DNA of 64,000 nucleotides from Ignavibacteria bacterium RIFOXYC2_FULL_35_21 (GTDB taxonomy: Bacteria > Bacteroidota > Ignavibacteria > Kapaibacteriales > UBA2268). The stretch is from NCBI GenBank assembly GCA_001804705.1, contig MHAY01000013.1, positions 48,244 to 112,243 on the forward strand. Direction: 5' to 3'. Below are positions 50,387 to 60,803 of the stretch, piece after piece (within the stretch, counting starts at the first letter, position 1; every line of letters begins with the position of its first letter). Both the position numbers and the translations under genes were made by a program. A model generated the notes under the pieces. That model worked only from the letters and a program-made list of their open reading frames with translations, ran no database searches and had not been told where the DNA came from.

Positions 50387-50947
50387 ATGAAAAAAAATAA
50401 TAATAATATACTATTACCTGAAGTACTTTCGACAACTGTGATTGGTGTGCTGAAGGACGGTAAAGCAGCAATGGGAGCGGACGGACAGGTAACGTTTAAC
50501 AATACCGTGATGAAGCATAATGCAAAGAAGGTAAGAAAAGTATATGATGATAAAATTATCGCAGGATTTGCCGGAGCAACAGCCGATGCTTTTACATTAC
50601 TCCAAAGATTTGAAGAAAAGCTCGAAGCACACAGTGGAAATTTATACAGGGCATCAATCGAACTGGCGAAAGACTGGAGAACAGACAGATACCTTAGACG
50701 GCTTGAAGCTATGCTTGCTGTCATGGATAATACAAATGCACTTCTTATTAGCGGGACAGGTGATGTAATCGAACCCGACGACAGAATTATATCAATCGGT
50801 TCAGGCGGGCCCTTTGCACTGTCTGCCGCACGAGCCTTGCTGACACATACAAACAAAACTGCAAAGGAAATCGTCGAAGAATCACTAAAGATTGCAAGTG
50901 AAATCTGCATCTTCACTAACTCTGTTATTACTATTGAAGAACTATAA
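50387..50947 (+). CDS. hslV: ATP-dependent protease subunit HslV
   Basis: [58 protein letters not shown]. Confidence 0.96.
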   Translation: MKKNNNNILLPEVLSTTVIGVLKDGKAAMGADGQVTFNNTVMKHNAKKVRKVYDDKIIAGFAGATADAFTLLQRFEEKLEAHSGNLYRASIELAKDWRTDRYLRRLEAMLAVMDNTNALLISGTGDVIEPDDRIISIGSGGPFALSAARALLTHTNKTAKEIVEESLKIASEICIFTNSVITIEEL

Positions 50948-50973
50948 TTTAATTAACGAAGAAGAAAATTGAT

Positions 50974-52407
50974 ATGAGTGATACAAGCAATATAGTATTG
51001 TCGGATACACAAAAGAAAATAATAAAAAAAGTTATTGCTCATGAAGCAATCAACAAACAGCTTACTCCGAGGCAGATTGTTACCGAGCTGGATAAATTTA
51101 TTATCGGACAGGACAATGCAAAGAAAGCTGTTGCCATTGCTCTGAGGAACCGATGGAGGCGTCAGCAGGTTACATCAGAAATTAAGGATGAAATACTCCC
51201 AAACAATATAATTTTAATTGGTCCAACAGGAGTAGGTAAAACCGAAATAGCACGCCGCCTTGCTAAGCTTGCAGGTGCTCCGTTTGTAAAAGTCGAAGCA
51301 ACAAAATTTACCGAAGTCGGATATGTCGGCAGGGATGTCGAGTCAATGATACGTGACCTGGTAGAAAGAGCAGTTTCTATTGTCAAAGAAGAAAAGACTG
51401 CAGATATACAAATTGAAGCAAGGATAGCCGCAGAGAACAGGGTCCTCGACATTTTGATTCCTCCCGTTAAGAAAAGCCCTTCATTCGATACAGCAACCGA
51501 TACAGACTTTGAAGAAAATGCAAGGACACGCGAAAAATTCCGCGAGATGCTGAAGAACGGCAAGTTGAACGATAGAACTATCGAAATCGAGATGATGGTT
51601 GACCAGGTGCCTTCACTACAGGTTCTGGGACCAATAGGATTAGACGAAATGGGAATGAACCTGCAGGATATGTTCGGCAGTATTCTTCCTAAAAAGAATA
51701 AGAAGAGGGTGCTGACTGTCAGCGAGGCTCTCAAGTTTATGGAAAAAGAAGAAGTTGATAAACTGATTGACATGGATGCAGTCGTTAAAGAAGCAATATC
51801 GAGAGCGGAAAATTCAGGCATTGTTTTCGTTGATGAGATTGACAAGATTGCTTCACGTGGCGGTGCAAGCGGTTCAGGCCCAGAAGTTTCGAGGGAAGGC
51901 GTCCAGAGAGACCTATTGCCGATTGTCGAAGGAACGAGTGTTAATACAAAATACGGACAAGTCCGTTCTGACCATGTTTTATTTATTGCTTCAGGAGCTT
52001 TTCATGTCTCAAAGCCTTCTGACCTGATTCCCGAATTGCAGGGAAGGTTTCCCATAAGGGTTGAACTGAAAAGCCTGACAAAAGAAGATTTCATCAAGAT
52101 ATTGACTATTCCCGAAAATGCACTGATTAAGCAGTACCAGGCATTGATTGAATCCGAAGGGATTAAGCTGGAGTTCGACAGTAGTGCTATAGAAGAAATT
52201 GCCACGATGGCTGAACAAGTGAATGACGAAGTTACCAATATCGGTGCAAGGAGACTGCATACGATACTCACTACATTGCTCGAAGACATACTTTACAACA
52301 CACCCGACAACATAGAGAAAGAATCATTCAAGATTGATGCACAACTTGTCAGGGACAAGCTCAAAGACATAGTAAAGAGCAGTGACCTGAGCCGGTTTAT
52401 ATTGTGA
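50974..52407 (+). CDS. hslU: HslUV protease ATPase subunit HslU
   Basis: [82 protein letters not shown]. Confidence 0.97.
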   Translation: MSDTSNIVLSDTQKKIIKKVIAHEAINKQLTPRQIVTELDKFIIGQDNAKKAVAIALRNRWRRQQVTSEIKDEILPNNIILIGPTGVGKTEIARRLAKLAGAPFVKVEATKFTEVGYVGRDVESMIRDLVERAVSIVKEEKTADIQIEARIAAENRVLDILIPPVKKSPSFDTATDTDFEENARTREKFREMLKNGKLNDRTIEIEMMVDQVPSLQVLGPIGLDEMGMNLQDMFGSILPKKNKKRVLTVSEALKFMEKEEVDKLIDMDAVVKEAISRAENSGIVFVDEIDKIASRGGASGSGPEVSREGVQRDLLPIVEGTSVNTKYGQVRSDHVLFIASGAFHVSKPSDLIPELQGRFPIRVELKSLTKEDFIKILTIPENALIKQYQALIESEGIKLEFDSSAIEEIATMAEQVNDEVTNIGARRLHTILTTLLEDILYNTPDNIEKESFKIDAQLVRDKLKDIVKSSDLSRFIL

Positions 52408-52574
52408 TGTGAACGAAAAAAATCCAATATGATAAAAAAATTCACACGAGTTTCATTTTAGGTATTATTGTCTCCTTAATTGCTCCTACGACTTTCACCT
52501 TTCCTACATCAGTAACAAATGCATCAATCTCAGTGCGAAATCCCATTTCTTAAAATTCAAGTATCAAATAATGA

Positions 52575-52605
52575 TTTGTTTAATTGTTTGATTTGATTAT
52601 TTTTG
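52575..52605 (+). promoter_or_regulatory. Bacteroidota-type promoter: TTTG-N19-TATTTTTG
   Basis: TTTG at 52575-52578 and TATTTTTG at 52598-52605, spacer 19 nt, upstream of PIN-type locus. Confidence 0.65.
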
Positions 52606-52650
52606 ATAATGTTAAGTTATAGTTAAATAATAAGGTATAAATTAAAAGAG

Positions 52651-53111
52651 TTGCATAAACCAAGAATATATATTGACACATCTGTTATAGGAGGATATTA
52701 CGATGATGAATTTGAAGTGTATTCAAAAAAATTAATTGATGATTTCATAGAAGGTAAGAAAATTGTTATTGTTTCTGACATTACGATTGAAGAATTAGAA
52801 GATGCACCTGAAAGAGTTCGAAAAGTTATAAGTTTAATACCAGATAGTAACAAAGAAATTGTATCTTTAAATCAGGAAGCTAGAGAACTATCTTAAGGTA
52901 CATAAGTGAAGGTATTGTTAGTGAAAAATCACTTTTAGACACCAGACATATAGCAATTGCAACGATAAATAAAGTTGATGTTTTGGCAAGCTGGAATTTC
53001 AAACATATTGTTAATTACAATAAAATAAAACAATATAATTCAGTTAATTTAAAATTGGGTTATTCATTAATTGAAATAAGAAGTCCACAGGAGTTAACAG
53101 ATGAAAACTAA
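52651..53111 (+). pseudogene. PIN-domain (VapC-like) protein gene with a frameshift near 52893
   Basis: PRIYIDTSVIGGYYDDEFEVYSKKLIDDF in frame 1 to stop at 52894; continuation LRYISEGIVSEKSLLDTRHIAIATINKVDVLASWNFKHIVNYNKIKQYNSVNLKLGYSLIEIRSPQELTDEN in the -1 frame to 53111. Confidence 0.85.
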
Positions 53112-53274
53112 AGAAAAAGAATTTGACGCAGTAAAAATGATGCGTGATATCAGGGATAGATTGTCCGAACGTTGGTCGAATAATCCTGAATTAGAGATGA
53201 AAGACTTAGAGGAAATCAGAAAAAAATATAATATCAAAGTCGAGAAAAAGGACAATCAGGTGTTAGTAACCTGA
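53101..53274 (+). CDS. Small (57 aa) putative antitoxin partner of the PIN protein
   Basis: MKTKEKEFDAVKMMRDIRDRLSERWSNNPELEMKDLEEIRKKYNIKVEKKDNQVLVT; overlaps the 3' end of the PIN frame; shorter than the ORF-track cut-off. Confidence 0.75.
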   Translation: MKTKEKEFDAVKMMRDIRDRLSERWSNNPELEMKDLEEIRKKYNIKVEKKDNQVLVT

Positions 53275-53370
53275 TTTCAGAAAATTCTTTTTTTTCCAAA
53301 TTTTATGTGCCCCACAAGAAATGTTGGAGGTTTAATAAGTGGAATAATATAATTTATCTAAGGAGGTGCG

Positions 53371-53472
53371 ATAATAATAATAGTTCCAAAACATCGTGGA
53401 GTATCCCAGGGAACATTAAATATTATAATCAAACAGGCAATGATTAGTGAAGAAGAATTTTATAATTTATAA
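53371..53472 (+). pseudogene. HicA-like mRNA interferase C-terminal remnant
   Basis: IIIIVPKHRGVSQGTLNIIIKQAMISEEEFYNL* matches the HicA C-terminal pattern (VPxH....GTL..IIKQAG...EEF); in-frame stop at 53359 and no N-terminus. Confidence 0.65.
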
Positions 53473-53504
53473 TATACTTATTAATCCGATACTAATTTTT
53501 TATG

Positions 53505-53533
53505 CAAAAAAATTCCCTCTTGCGGCGGGAATT
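53505..53533 (-). terminator. Rho-independent terminator downstream of HMA-like gene
   Basis: Minus strand: AATTCCC-gccgcaaga-GGGAATT followed by TTTTT. Confidence 0.75.
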
Positions 53534-53585
53534 GAGGTAATGTGAGCATCGTTTATATTAAACAATTGCTATAATGCAAATCAGA

Positions 53586-53963
53586 TTACTCGAGACAATC
53601 ATGAACTTTTTCTCCTTCTTTTTCCGTCTTGTCCGCTCCGTTATTATCCTTCACTTCACTACAAACCTGTTCTGCTTCGTATCCGAGCTTTCTGATTGAT
53701 TTTATTATACTATCGCAATTTGTCTTTTCGCTGTTAATTCTTACAGTAAGAATTTTTGTTTTAAGGTCGAGGTCGGAATCAATAACTCCGAGCATACCGC
53801 TCAGGTTAGATTCAATTATATTTTTGGATTCCCAGCTATAAGCCGAAGTCTTGATTTTCAATTCACTGCATTTCTCATTGTCGGCTGCAAATATCTTTGC
53901 GGCAAAGAGCAATATTATTGCAAATGCAATTAAGAAAATTCCAAGTTTTGATATATTTTTCAT
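53586..53963 (-). CDS. Exported HMA-fold (MerP-like) protein lacking the CxxC motif
   Basis: Signal peptide; IIESNLSGMLGVIDSDLDLKTKILTVRINSEKTNCDSIIKSIRKLGYEAEQV matches the HMA beta-alpha-beta pattern. Confidence 0.7.
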   Translation of the reverse strand: MKNISKLGIFLIAFAIILLFAAKIFAADNEKCSELKIKTSAYSWESKNIIESNLSGMLGVIDSDLDLKTKILTVRINSEKTNCDSIIKSIRKLGYEAEQVCSEVKDNNGADKTEKEGEKVHDCLE

Positions 53964-54279
53964 TTTATTACCCTCTTTATTAATTCGATTTATTTCCCTT
54001 TTGTTCTTTATACGAGAAAAAATGATTTAGGTTACGTTAATATGAATTTATTACCTCCCCTTATATTCCCCTCCTTAATTTAAGTAGGGGATTCAGGGGT
54101 GGTTTTTTAAAAATTTTTGAGACCTTTTTGTTTCTAAAGTGTCATTAGTATAAATAAAGAGACAAAAATTCAAAAAGTATAAAATTATTCTTAAGTAATT
54201 AATAAGTTTGTAGAACAATAAAAGGAAAAGATGAAAGATTGATACACCTTAGGTGTATAATTATTAGCAGGATAAAAAA

Positions 54280-57200
54280 ATGTTTTACAAACTAATATTA
54301 TTATTTGTATTATTAATAATAATAGCAATCCCGGCTCCCAGCCAGAGCCAAATAATAATCAACGAAATAATGTCAACGAGCAATCAATCTGCTTTCGATG
54401 AAGACAATGAATCTTCCGATTGGATTGAACTCTATAACAACAATTCATCACTCGTAAGACTGGAAGGATACAGGATTTCAGACAAAAACAGTTTTTCTGG
54501 TGCCTGGATATTTCCTGATATTTCTTTGAATGAGGGTGAAAAACTATTGATATTTGCTTCTAATAAGAACAGGACATATTCTAATAAATATATTATAGAA
54601 GCAAGCGGAGAAGGAATCAATCCTTATGAATATGATGACGGATTCAGATTCCAGTACCTTAGATTAGACGGTGATTTCGACATACAGATGCGTGTACATT
54701 CATTAAGAAATACCGGTATTTCAGGTTCGGTAGGTTTAATCATGCGGCAAAGTTTAGATGAAAGGAGCAAATTCGCAGGAGTTTTTTGTTATTATCAAGA
54801 GAGTTTTAATTTTATAATAAGAAAGCAGGATGGGACTTATCCTGAACTAACACCAACAATTTTCAATCTCGAATATCCTAACGGATGGGTAAGGTTGAAA
54901 CGGCAGGGAGATTCTGTTTTTGGTTTTACTAAGAATTTGGGTGGGCATTGGTCTGTTATAAAAGTTGATTATTACCCTGCTCCTGACACCATGCTTGTTG
55001 GTATAGCCGTATCATCTTCAGAACAGAACAGGTTAGCTAAAGCTGCAATAACAGATTTAGTATTAAATAACAAACCATTGAATTATAATTCTCTGCAGAT
55101 AGCCGAAATCAATACTGATATTGCAGGAAGGAGTTATTATTCATCAGAATTGCACACTGATTTCAAACTTAGTTCGGAAGGTGAAACTCTATATATATGG
55201 AATCCCCAGGGAGTATTAATAGAATCAATGAGTTTTCCGGCTCTTACATCAGATATTTCTTATGGGAGATATCCTGATGGTAATAGCAACATGGAGTATT
55301 TCTCACCTTCAACACCAGGGGAACAAAACCAAAAAGGTTTTCCCGGTTATACAGAAGAACCGAAATTCAACATTCCGGCGGGATGGTACAATAACCGGTT
55401 ATTATTAAGGTTTGAAAACAATAATCCCGATTTGCAAATCAGATACACAACAGATGGAACTGATGTATCTGAAACATCAAAAATATATAATGATAATAAT
55501 ATAGTAATTGACAGTTCTGTGGTAATCAGGGCAAGAGCATACCGGGAAAATTTATTTCCTTCGAATGAAATCGTCAATACCTATATATTGAATGACAGCA
55601 GTTCGCTGCCTGTAGTATCTTTCGCAATCAGCCCAACATTGCTTTGGAACCCTGATTCAGGCATATTTGATAATGATCACATTTGGCCTGCTCCGGAAAT
55701 TGGCGGAAATTTTGAAATTTTTGATAATCAAAAGAACAGGGTTTTTACAAGTCATTCCGGGTTAAGTGTTCACGGTGGGAATTCCCGTACTTACGCTCAA
55801 AAATCATTAAAGATGGTTGCAAGAGGAAAATATGAATCATCCACTTTCGAGTATCCGTTCTTTGGAGACAATTACCTTGACGAGTTCAATGGAATAATTT
55901 TCAGAAACTCCGGAATAGACTGGCGGGATTCAAAATTAAGAGATGCATTTTGTTCAGTAATTTCCGAACAAATACCCTCACAAAGAATGGCAAAATACCT
56001 ACCTTATGTTTCATTTTTGAATGGCAAATATTGGGGACTTTATGATTTAAGGGAAAAACTCGATGAATTTTATTTAAGTGAGAATTATCATCTGCCTCCT
56101 GAAAGCATTAATCTCATAGACCAGGATGAGTTTATTATGTACGGCAGAATTGATGAATATGATGATATGAAGAGTAAAATATTCAATTCCGATATGTCCA
56201 AAGCCGAATCATATAAAACGATTGACAGTCTGATTGATATTGAGAACCTGATTGATTATCTTTCATTGGAAATCTTCTGTAATAACATGGACTGGCCCTG
56301 GAATAACGTTAAAGTATGGAATTCCGTGAATTATGACGGAAAATGGAGGTGGATGCTTCATGATTTGGACTGGACTTTCGGGTTTATGGGAGCATTGCCA
56401 AGTTTTGATTTAATGATGGATGCGCTGAGACCCGATACTTCGAAATTCACCAGCTTGTTTTTAAAGATACTTGAAAATAACCAAGTCAGGGAAAGATTCA
56501 TTAATAAATTTGCCGATTTGATGAATAGTGTTTTACTTGCAGACAGGTTGAGAACTATTCTCGACAGCCTTGCAGGTGATATTGAGCCTGAAATGCAAAG
56601 ATTTTTTAATAAATGGGGAGATAGTGTTGAGACATATCAAAAATGGCAGGGTAAATTAAGTAACATGAGAATATTTATTAACGAAAGAGCTAGCTGGCAA
56701 AGAGAACATATAGTGAAATTCTTCAGCTTAGAAGGTTCTTCAAAGGTTTCTCTGAATGTAAACATCAAAGGTGCGGGAAAAATAAAAATTAACACACTCA
56801 ATATATCAGCATTCCCTTGGACCGGATTTTATTTTAATAAAATACCCTTTCAAATTCAGGCTATACCGGGTGCAGGATATAAGTTCATAAGCTGGAATAC
56901 TACGCTTTTGTTCAATGACAGTATAGCTCCGGAACAGACGGTCAATTTACAGGGTGAAGCAAGTATTACTGCTAATTTCGATAAAATTGAAGATACTGCG
57001 AACCATGAAATTTGGAACGATAATTTATCGTGCTATCCCAATCCATTTAATGATAAGATAATTATAAAAGTTATAGTAGAAAAAACTCAAAAGGCTGAAA
57101 TAGAAATTCAAAATTTATTAGGTCAAAAGTTAAAGACGATAATAACCGATTTCTTAACGTCGGGCATTAATGAATTTACCTGGGATGGAACTGATGAAAC

Positions 57201-57291
57201 AGGAAATACTGTGAGTAATGGTATTTATTTTTGTATTCTTTCCACTAACCAAAACAAATTAATATATAAGATTATTAAATATTGCAACTAA
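54280..57291 (+). CDS. Secreted protein with lamin-tail domain, CotH kinase domain and T9SS/FlgD-like C-terminal domain
   Basis: QIIINEIMSTSNQSAFDEDNESSDWIELYN (LTD); SLKMVARGKYESSTFEYPFFGDNYLDEFNGIIFRNSG...WMLHDLDWTFGF (CotH); CYPNPFNDKIIIKV...NGIYFCIL. Confidence 0.85.
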   Translation: MFYKLILLFVLLIIIAIPAPSQSQIIINEIMSTSNQSAFDEDNESSDWIELYNNNSSLVRLEGYRISDKNSFSGAWIFPDISLNEGEKLLIFASNKNRTYSNKYIIEASGEGINPYEYDDGFRFQYLRLDGDFDIQMRVHSLRNTGISGSVGLIMRQSLDERSKFAGVFCYYQESFNFIIRKQDGTYPELTPTIFNLEYPNGWVRLKRQGDSVFGFTKNLGGHWSVIKVDYYPAPDTMLVGIAVSSSEQNRLAKAAITDLVLNNKPLNYNSLQIAEINTDIAGRSYYSSELHTDFKLSSEGETLYIWNPQGVLIESMSFPALTSDISYGRYPDGNSNMEYFSPSTPGEQNQKGFPGYTEEPKFNIPAGWYNNRLLLRFENNNPDLQIRYTTDGTDVSETSKIYNDNNIVIDSSVVIRARAYRENLFPSNEIVNTYILNDSSSLPVVSFAISPTLLWNPDSGIFDNDHIWPAPEIGGNFEIFDNQKNRVFTSHSGLSVHGGNSRTYAQKSLKMVARGKYESSTFEYPFFGDNYLDEFNGIIFRNSGIDWRDSKLRDAFCSVISEQIPSQRMAKYLPYVSFLNGKYWGLYDLREKLDEFYLSENYHLPPESINLIDQDEFIMYGRIDEYDDMKSKIFNSDMSKAESYKTIDSLIDIENLIDYLSLEIFCNNMDWPWNNVKVWNSVNYDGKWRWMLHDLDWTFGFMGALPSFDLMMDALRPDTSKFTSLFLKILENNQVRERFINKFADLMNSVLLADRLRTILDSLAGDIEPEMQRFFNKWGDSVETYQKWQGKLSNMRIFINERASWQREHIVKFFSLEGSSKVSLNVNIKGAGKIKINTLNISAFPWTGFYFNKIPFQIQAIPGAGYKFISWNTTLLFNDSIAPEQTVNLQGEASITANFDKIEDTANHEIWNDNLSCYPNPFNDKIIIKVIVEKTQKAEIEIQNLLGQKLKTIITDFLTSGINEFTWDGTDETGNTVSNGIYFCILSTNQNKLIYKIIKYCN

Positions 57292-57302
57292 GGAGAAATA
57301 AA

Positions 57303-60300
57303 ATGAGAACATATATTTTTTCAGCAATTATTATCGCTTTGATGAATGTAAATGTATCATTAGCTGTAGATGAATATTATTTGACATGTGACCCTGCAAA
57401 ATTACAGGAAATTATAGATAAATATAATGAGGACATTTACATCGATGCAACTCTAACATTTAACGGAAAAACATGGCAGGATGTTCAAATCAGGATTCGT
57501 GGACAAGATACAAGGGCTTATCCCAAAAAGCCTCTGAAAGTCAAATTTAATGGTGAAGCATTTTTGGACGACATTGACGAGTTTAATTTTAATGCAGAAT
57601 ATGGAGACAAATCATACATGAGGCAATACTTATCCAGCAGGATTATGATTGAATCCGGTCTGGATTGTTTCAGGACATCACATGCAAGATTATATATAAA
57701 TGGTGAATATTATGGATTGTATTTAAAAATTGAGCAGGTCGGTAAAAGATTTCTAAGGGACCGGGGATTAAACGATGATGGAAATTTATACAAGGCGTCA
57801 CTCCAAAACCTTTCATGTCTGAGTAAATGGGATAATTTAGAACTGGGTTGGGAAAAGAAAACCAATGAAGGACAGGGTAATGAGGATCTTGCTGAATTGA
57901 TAAGGAAATTAGACGTTGAACCCGATGCTACTTTTTATAATCTTATGCATGATATATTTGATTACAATCAAATGATTAACTTTCTTGCTTTGAATATTGT
58001 AATAGCTAATACAAGCACATATTATCATAATTATTTCATGTACAATGATATGTATGGCACTCAAAAATGGCTTATCCTGCCCTGGGATATGGACAAATCA
58101 ATGGGAGCATGGTGGCCTAATAATCTGTACAACAGCAATTCTTCAAGGCCCGATAATCCAATATATGAAAAGTCATTCCTGCTCGAACAAATCTTCTCGG
58201 ATGTCCGAAAAAGGATAGACACAATTTGCAGCACTGTATTTACTGAAAATCATCTTTTCCCAATCATTGACAGCCTGATTGCTGAATTAACTCCATCGGT
58301 AATCGAAGATACACATGATAATATTTCCGACACTTCACAATGGATGGCTGGAATTGGAATGAATAAATATTTTATACAAGCGAGATATTCCAAATTAAAT
58401 GAACAATATCCGATTATACCAAGGGTTTTCAGGGTAGAGTCAACCAATGGCACTTATACAGGTGATATTAAATTAGTATGGCATCCATGTACATTCCCTG
58501 AAAATACAGATATAAAATATAAATTATGCTATTCAAAAGAATTTGACCTGTACGATACTTCTAAGGCAAAAGTAATTAACAACCTTACAGATACCGTTTA
58601 TACTATAAATAAATCTGAACTTAAAGAAGGTTTATATTACTGGAAAGTTTCGGCATTGGCAAACGGTTATGAAACCGATGGATATGATAATTTCAATAAA
58701 TTCACATTTAAAAACGGGACAATACTCCAATGTCCGATTACACAAAATACAATATTGACAAAAGAAGGCTCACCATATACCATTGATTGCGATATGGAAG
58801 TTGTGAATACTGCTACCCTGACTATAAATAACGGTGTTGAACTTTACATTCTCAATAATTCTCAGGTGAACATCAATGGTTCACTCAGAATAGAAGGAAC
58901 AAAAGAAGAGCCTGTTCTGATAAAATCAATCAGCAATGACACCACTGGTAATTTAATTACATTGTCGATCGGTAGCGGAAATTCTTCTATTAAATTTGCT
59001 GATTTTGAAAATGTTTTTATATATTTCAATACAAGCTCCGATATATTGATTGAAGATTCGAAATTTAATTATACTAAAGAAATAAATAGAATTTCTTTAT
59101 TTGGTGCAGGATGCATCTTTACAATGAGAAGATGCAGTTTAATCGGTCAAGGTAAGAGATACCCTGAAGGAATGATTATTCTTTCATCTCCAAAAGCTAT
59201 AGTTGAGGATTCATATTTTAATAGTATTTTTGACGCAGTCGAATATATAAAAGTAGCTAGTGGTATTATTCAAAATAACTTAATTAAAAATTCTACTGAT
59301 GATGGAATTGATTTGAATGGAGGAGATGAGATTGTTATTTCTTACAACAAAATATTCAATTCTATTGATAAGGGTATATCAATTGGCAATGATAGTTATG
59401 GTGGTGCAAAACAAATTACAGTTGAAAGGAATATAATAGTTGGTTGCAATACAGCAATTGGTATCAAAGACAGTGCAGAAGCCAATATAATTAACAATAC
59501 TTTCTATAATAATAATTCAGGAATAATGTGTTTTGAAAAGAATATTAATGGAGGTGGTGGATTCGCAGTCATTAAAAATTGCATTATCTCAAATTCTAAA
59601 ACAAAATCATATGGAGTTGACGAAAAATCAATAGCAACAGTAACATATACTCTTTCTAATACTGATTATTTAAAGGATGGTGTTGGGAATATGTTTGCTG
59701 AACCTCAGTTTGAAGACCCTGCGAATAATAATTTTAATCTGAAAAGAAATTCTCCCTGCATAAATAAAGGAGACCCTGCAAGTCCAAAAGACCCCGATGG
59801 CTCAAGAGCTGATATAGGAGCTATACCATTTAACTCAAGTCAAGTCCAAATTGTTATTAATGAAATAAATTATAATTCTTCTGCTGATTTTGAAACCGAA
59901 GACTGGGTCGAATTTTATAATCCTGAAAAAACGGATGCAGACATTTCGGATTGGTACTTCAGAGATGAAGATGATGCACACAACTTTGTTTTTCCAAAAG
60001 GAACGACAATTCACGAAGACGGTTATCTCGTTATTTGCAGAGATAAAACAATCTTTTCTTCAAAATATCCATCTGTTACAAATTTCCTCGGTAATTTTGA
60101 ATTTGGTTTTAATGCTGCCGGAGAGAAACTCAGGCTATATAATCAGGAAGGTGTAATTATTGATTCATTAACTTATGATGATAAATTACCCTGGCCCGAA
60201 GAACCCGATGGCACAGGCGTTACACTTGAGTTAATCAATCCTACACTCGATAACAGCAAGCCTGAAAGCTGGAAGGCATCATTAGTTCAGCACGGAACTC

Positions 60301-60623
60301 CCGGTGAACAAAACTCTGTTTTCACTGGAATTGAAGATGAAATTACTATCAACACTTCCCTACTGAAAGTTTCTCCGAATCCAATTGATGATAATGCTGA
60401 TATTGAGTTTAACTTACAACAAGCCGGCAGAGTCTCACTCGGAATTTATGATATGAATGGCAGGCTTGTTTCATCAATCATTGATAATAAATTTTATGAC
60501 AGCGGTAATCATAATGTTAATATTATTACTTCTAATCTTTCTCAACAGGTGTACTATTGCAAGTTAGAAGTTTTTTATCCGAACCAAATGGTTGTTTGTG
60601 TGCCTGTGGTGAGGATAAAATAA
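57303..60623 (+). CDS. Secreted CotH kinase protein with parallel beta-helix, lamin-tail domain and T9SS sorting domain
   Basis: VQIRIRGQDTRAYPKKPLKVKFNGEAF, LILPWDMDKSMGAWW (CotH); beta-helix repeats; QIVINEINYNSSADFETEDWVEFYN (LTD); VSPNPIDDNADIEFNL. Start refined to ATG 57303, preceded by AAGGAG. Confidence 0.85.
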   Translation: MRTYIFSAIIIALMNVNVSLAVDEYYLTCDPAKLQEIIDKYNEDIYIDATLTFNGKTWQDVQIRIRGQDTRAYPKKPLKVKFNGEAFLDDIDEFNFNAEYGDKSYMRQYLSSRIMIESGLDCFRTSHARLYINGEYYGLYLKIEQVGKRFLRDRGLNDDGNLYKASLQNLSCLSKWDNLELGWEKKTNEGQGNEDLAELIRKLDVEPDATFYNLMHDIFDYNQMINFLALNIVIANTSTYYHNYFMYNDMYGTQKWLILPWDMDKSMGAWWPNNLYNSNSSRPDNPIYEKSFLLEQIFSDVRKRIDTICSTVFTENHLFPIIDSLIAELTPSVIEDTHDNISDTSQWMAGIGMNKYFIQARYSKLNEQYPIIPRVFRVESTNGTYTGDIKLVWHPCTFPENTDIKYKLCYSKEFDLYDTSKAKVINNLTDTVYTINKSELKEGLYYWKVSALANGYETDGYDNFNKFTFKNGTILQCPITQNTILTKEGSPYTIDCDMEVVNTATLTINNGVELYILNNSQVNINGSLRIEGTKEEPVLIKSISNDTTGNLITLSIGSGNSSIKFADFENVFIYFNTSSDILIEDSKFNYTKEINRISLFGAGCIFTMRRCSLIGQGKRYPEGMIILSSPKAIVEDSYFNSIFDAVEYIKVASGIIQNNLIKNSTDDGIDLNGGDEIVISYNKIFNSIDKGISIGNDSYGGAKQITVERNIIVGCNTAIGIKDSAEANIINNTFYNNNSGIMCFEKNINGGGGFAVIKNCIISNSKTKSYGVDEKSIATVTYTLSNTDYLKDGVGNMFAEPQFEDPANNNFNLKRNSPCINKGDPASPKDPDGSRADIGAIPFNSSQVQIVINEINYNSSADFETEDWVEFYNPEKTDADISDWYFRDEDDAHNFVFPKGTTIHEDGYLVICRDKTIFSSKYPSVTNFLGNFEFGFNAAGEKLRLYNQEGVIIDSLTYDDKLPWPEEPDGTGVTLELINPTLDNSKPESWKASLVQHGTPGEQNSVFTGIEDEITINTSLLKVSPNPIDDNADIEFNLQQAGRVSLGIYDMNGRLVSSIIDNKFYDSGNHNVNIITSNLSQQVYYCKLEVFYPNQMVVCVPVVRIK

Positions 60624-60803
60624 AGCATAACAAAACTATCAGAACCTCATCCCCAACCCTTCTCCAAAGGGGAAGGGAATCAAACCTAATTCATGATAAT
60701 ATAGTCCCCTCTCCGTGCGGAGAGGGGATTTAGGGGTGAGGTTTGCAACTATTTTTATAAATTTGCGTAAATGACAAAGTGATATTATTTATTCCGGAGA
60801 ATT

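Noticed and set aside
50377-50916. 179-aa minus-strand ORF
   Set aside because: Almost entirely antisense to hslV, which has unambiguous motifs
51162-51845. 227-aa minus-strand ORF
   Set aside because: Antisense shadow inside hslU; Ser/Ile-rich translation typical of non-coding opposite-strand frames
52442-52550. 33-aa minus-strand frame MGFRTEIDAFVTDVGKVKVVGAIKETIIPKMKLV
   Set aside because: Possible gene remnant, but too short and without a recognisable family to support a call
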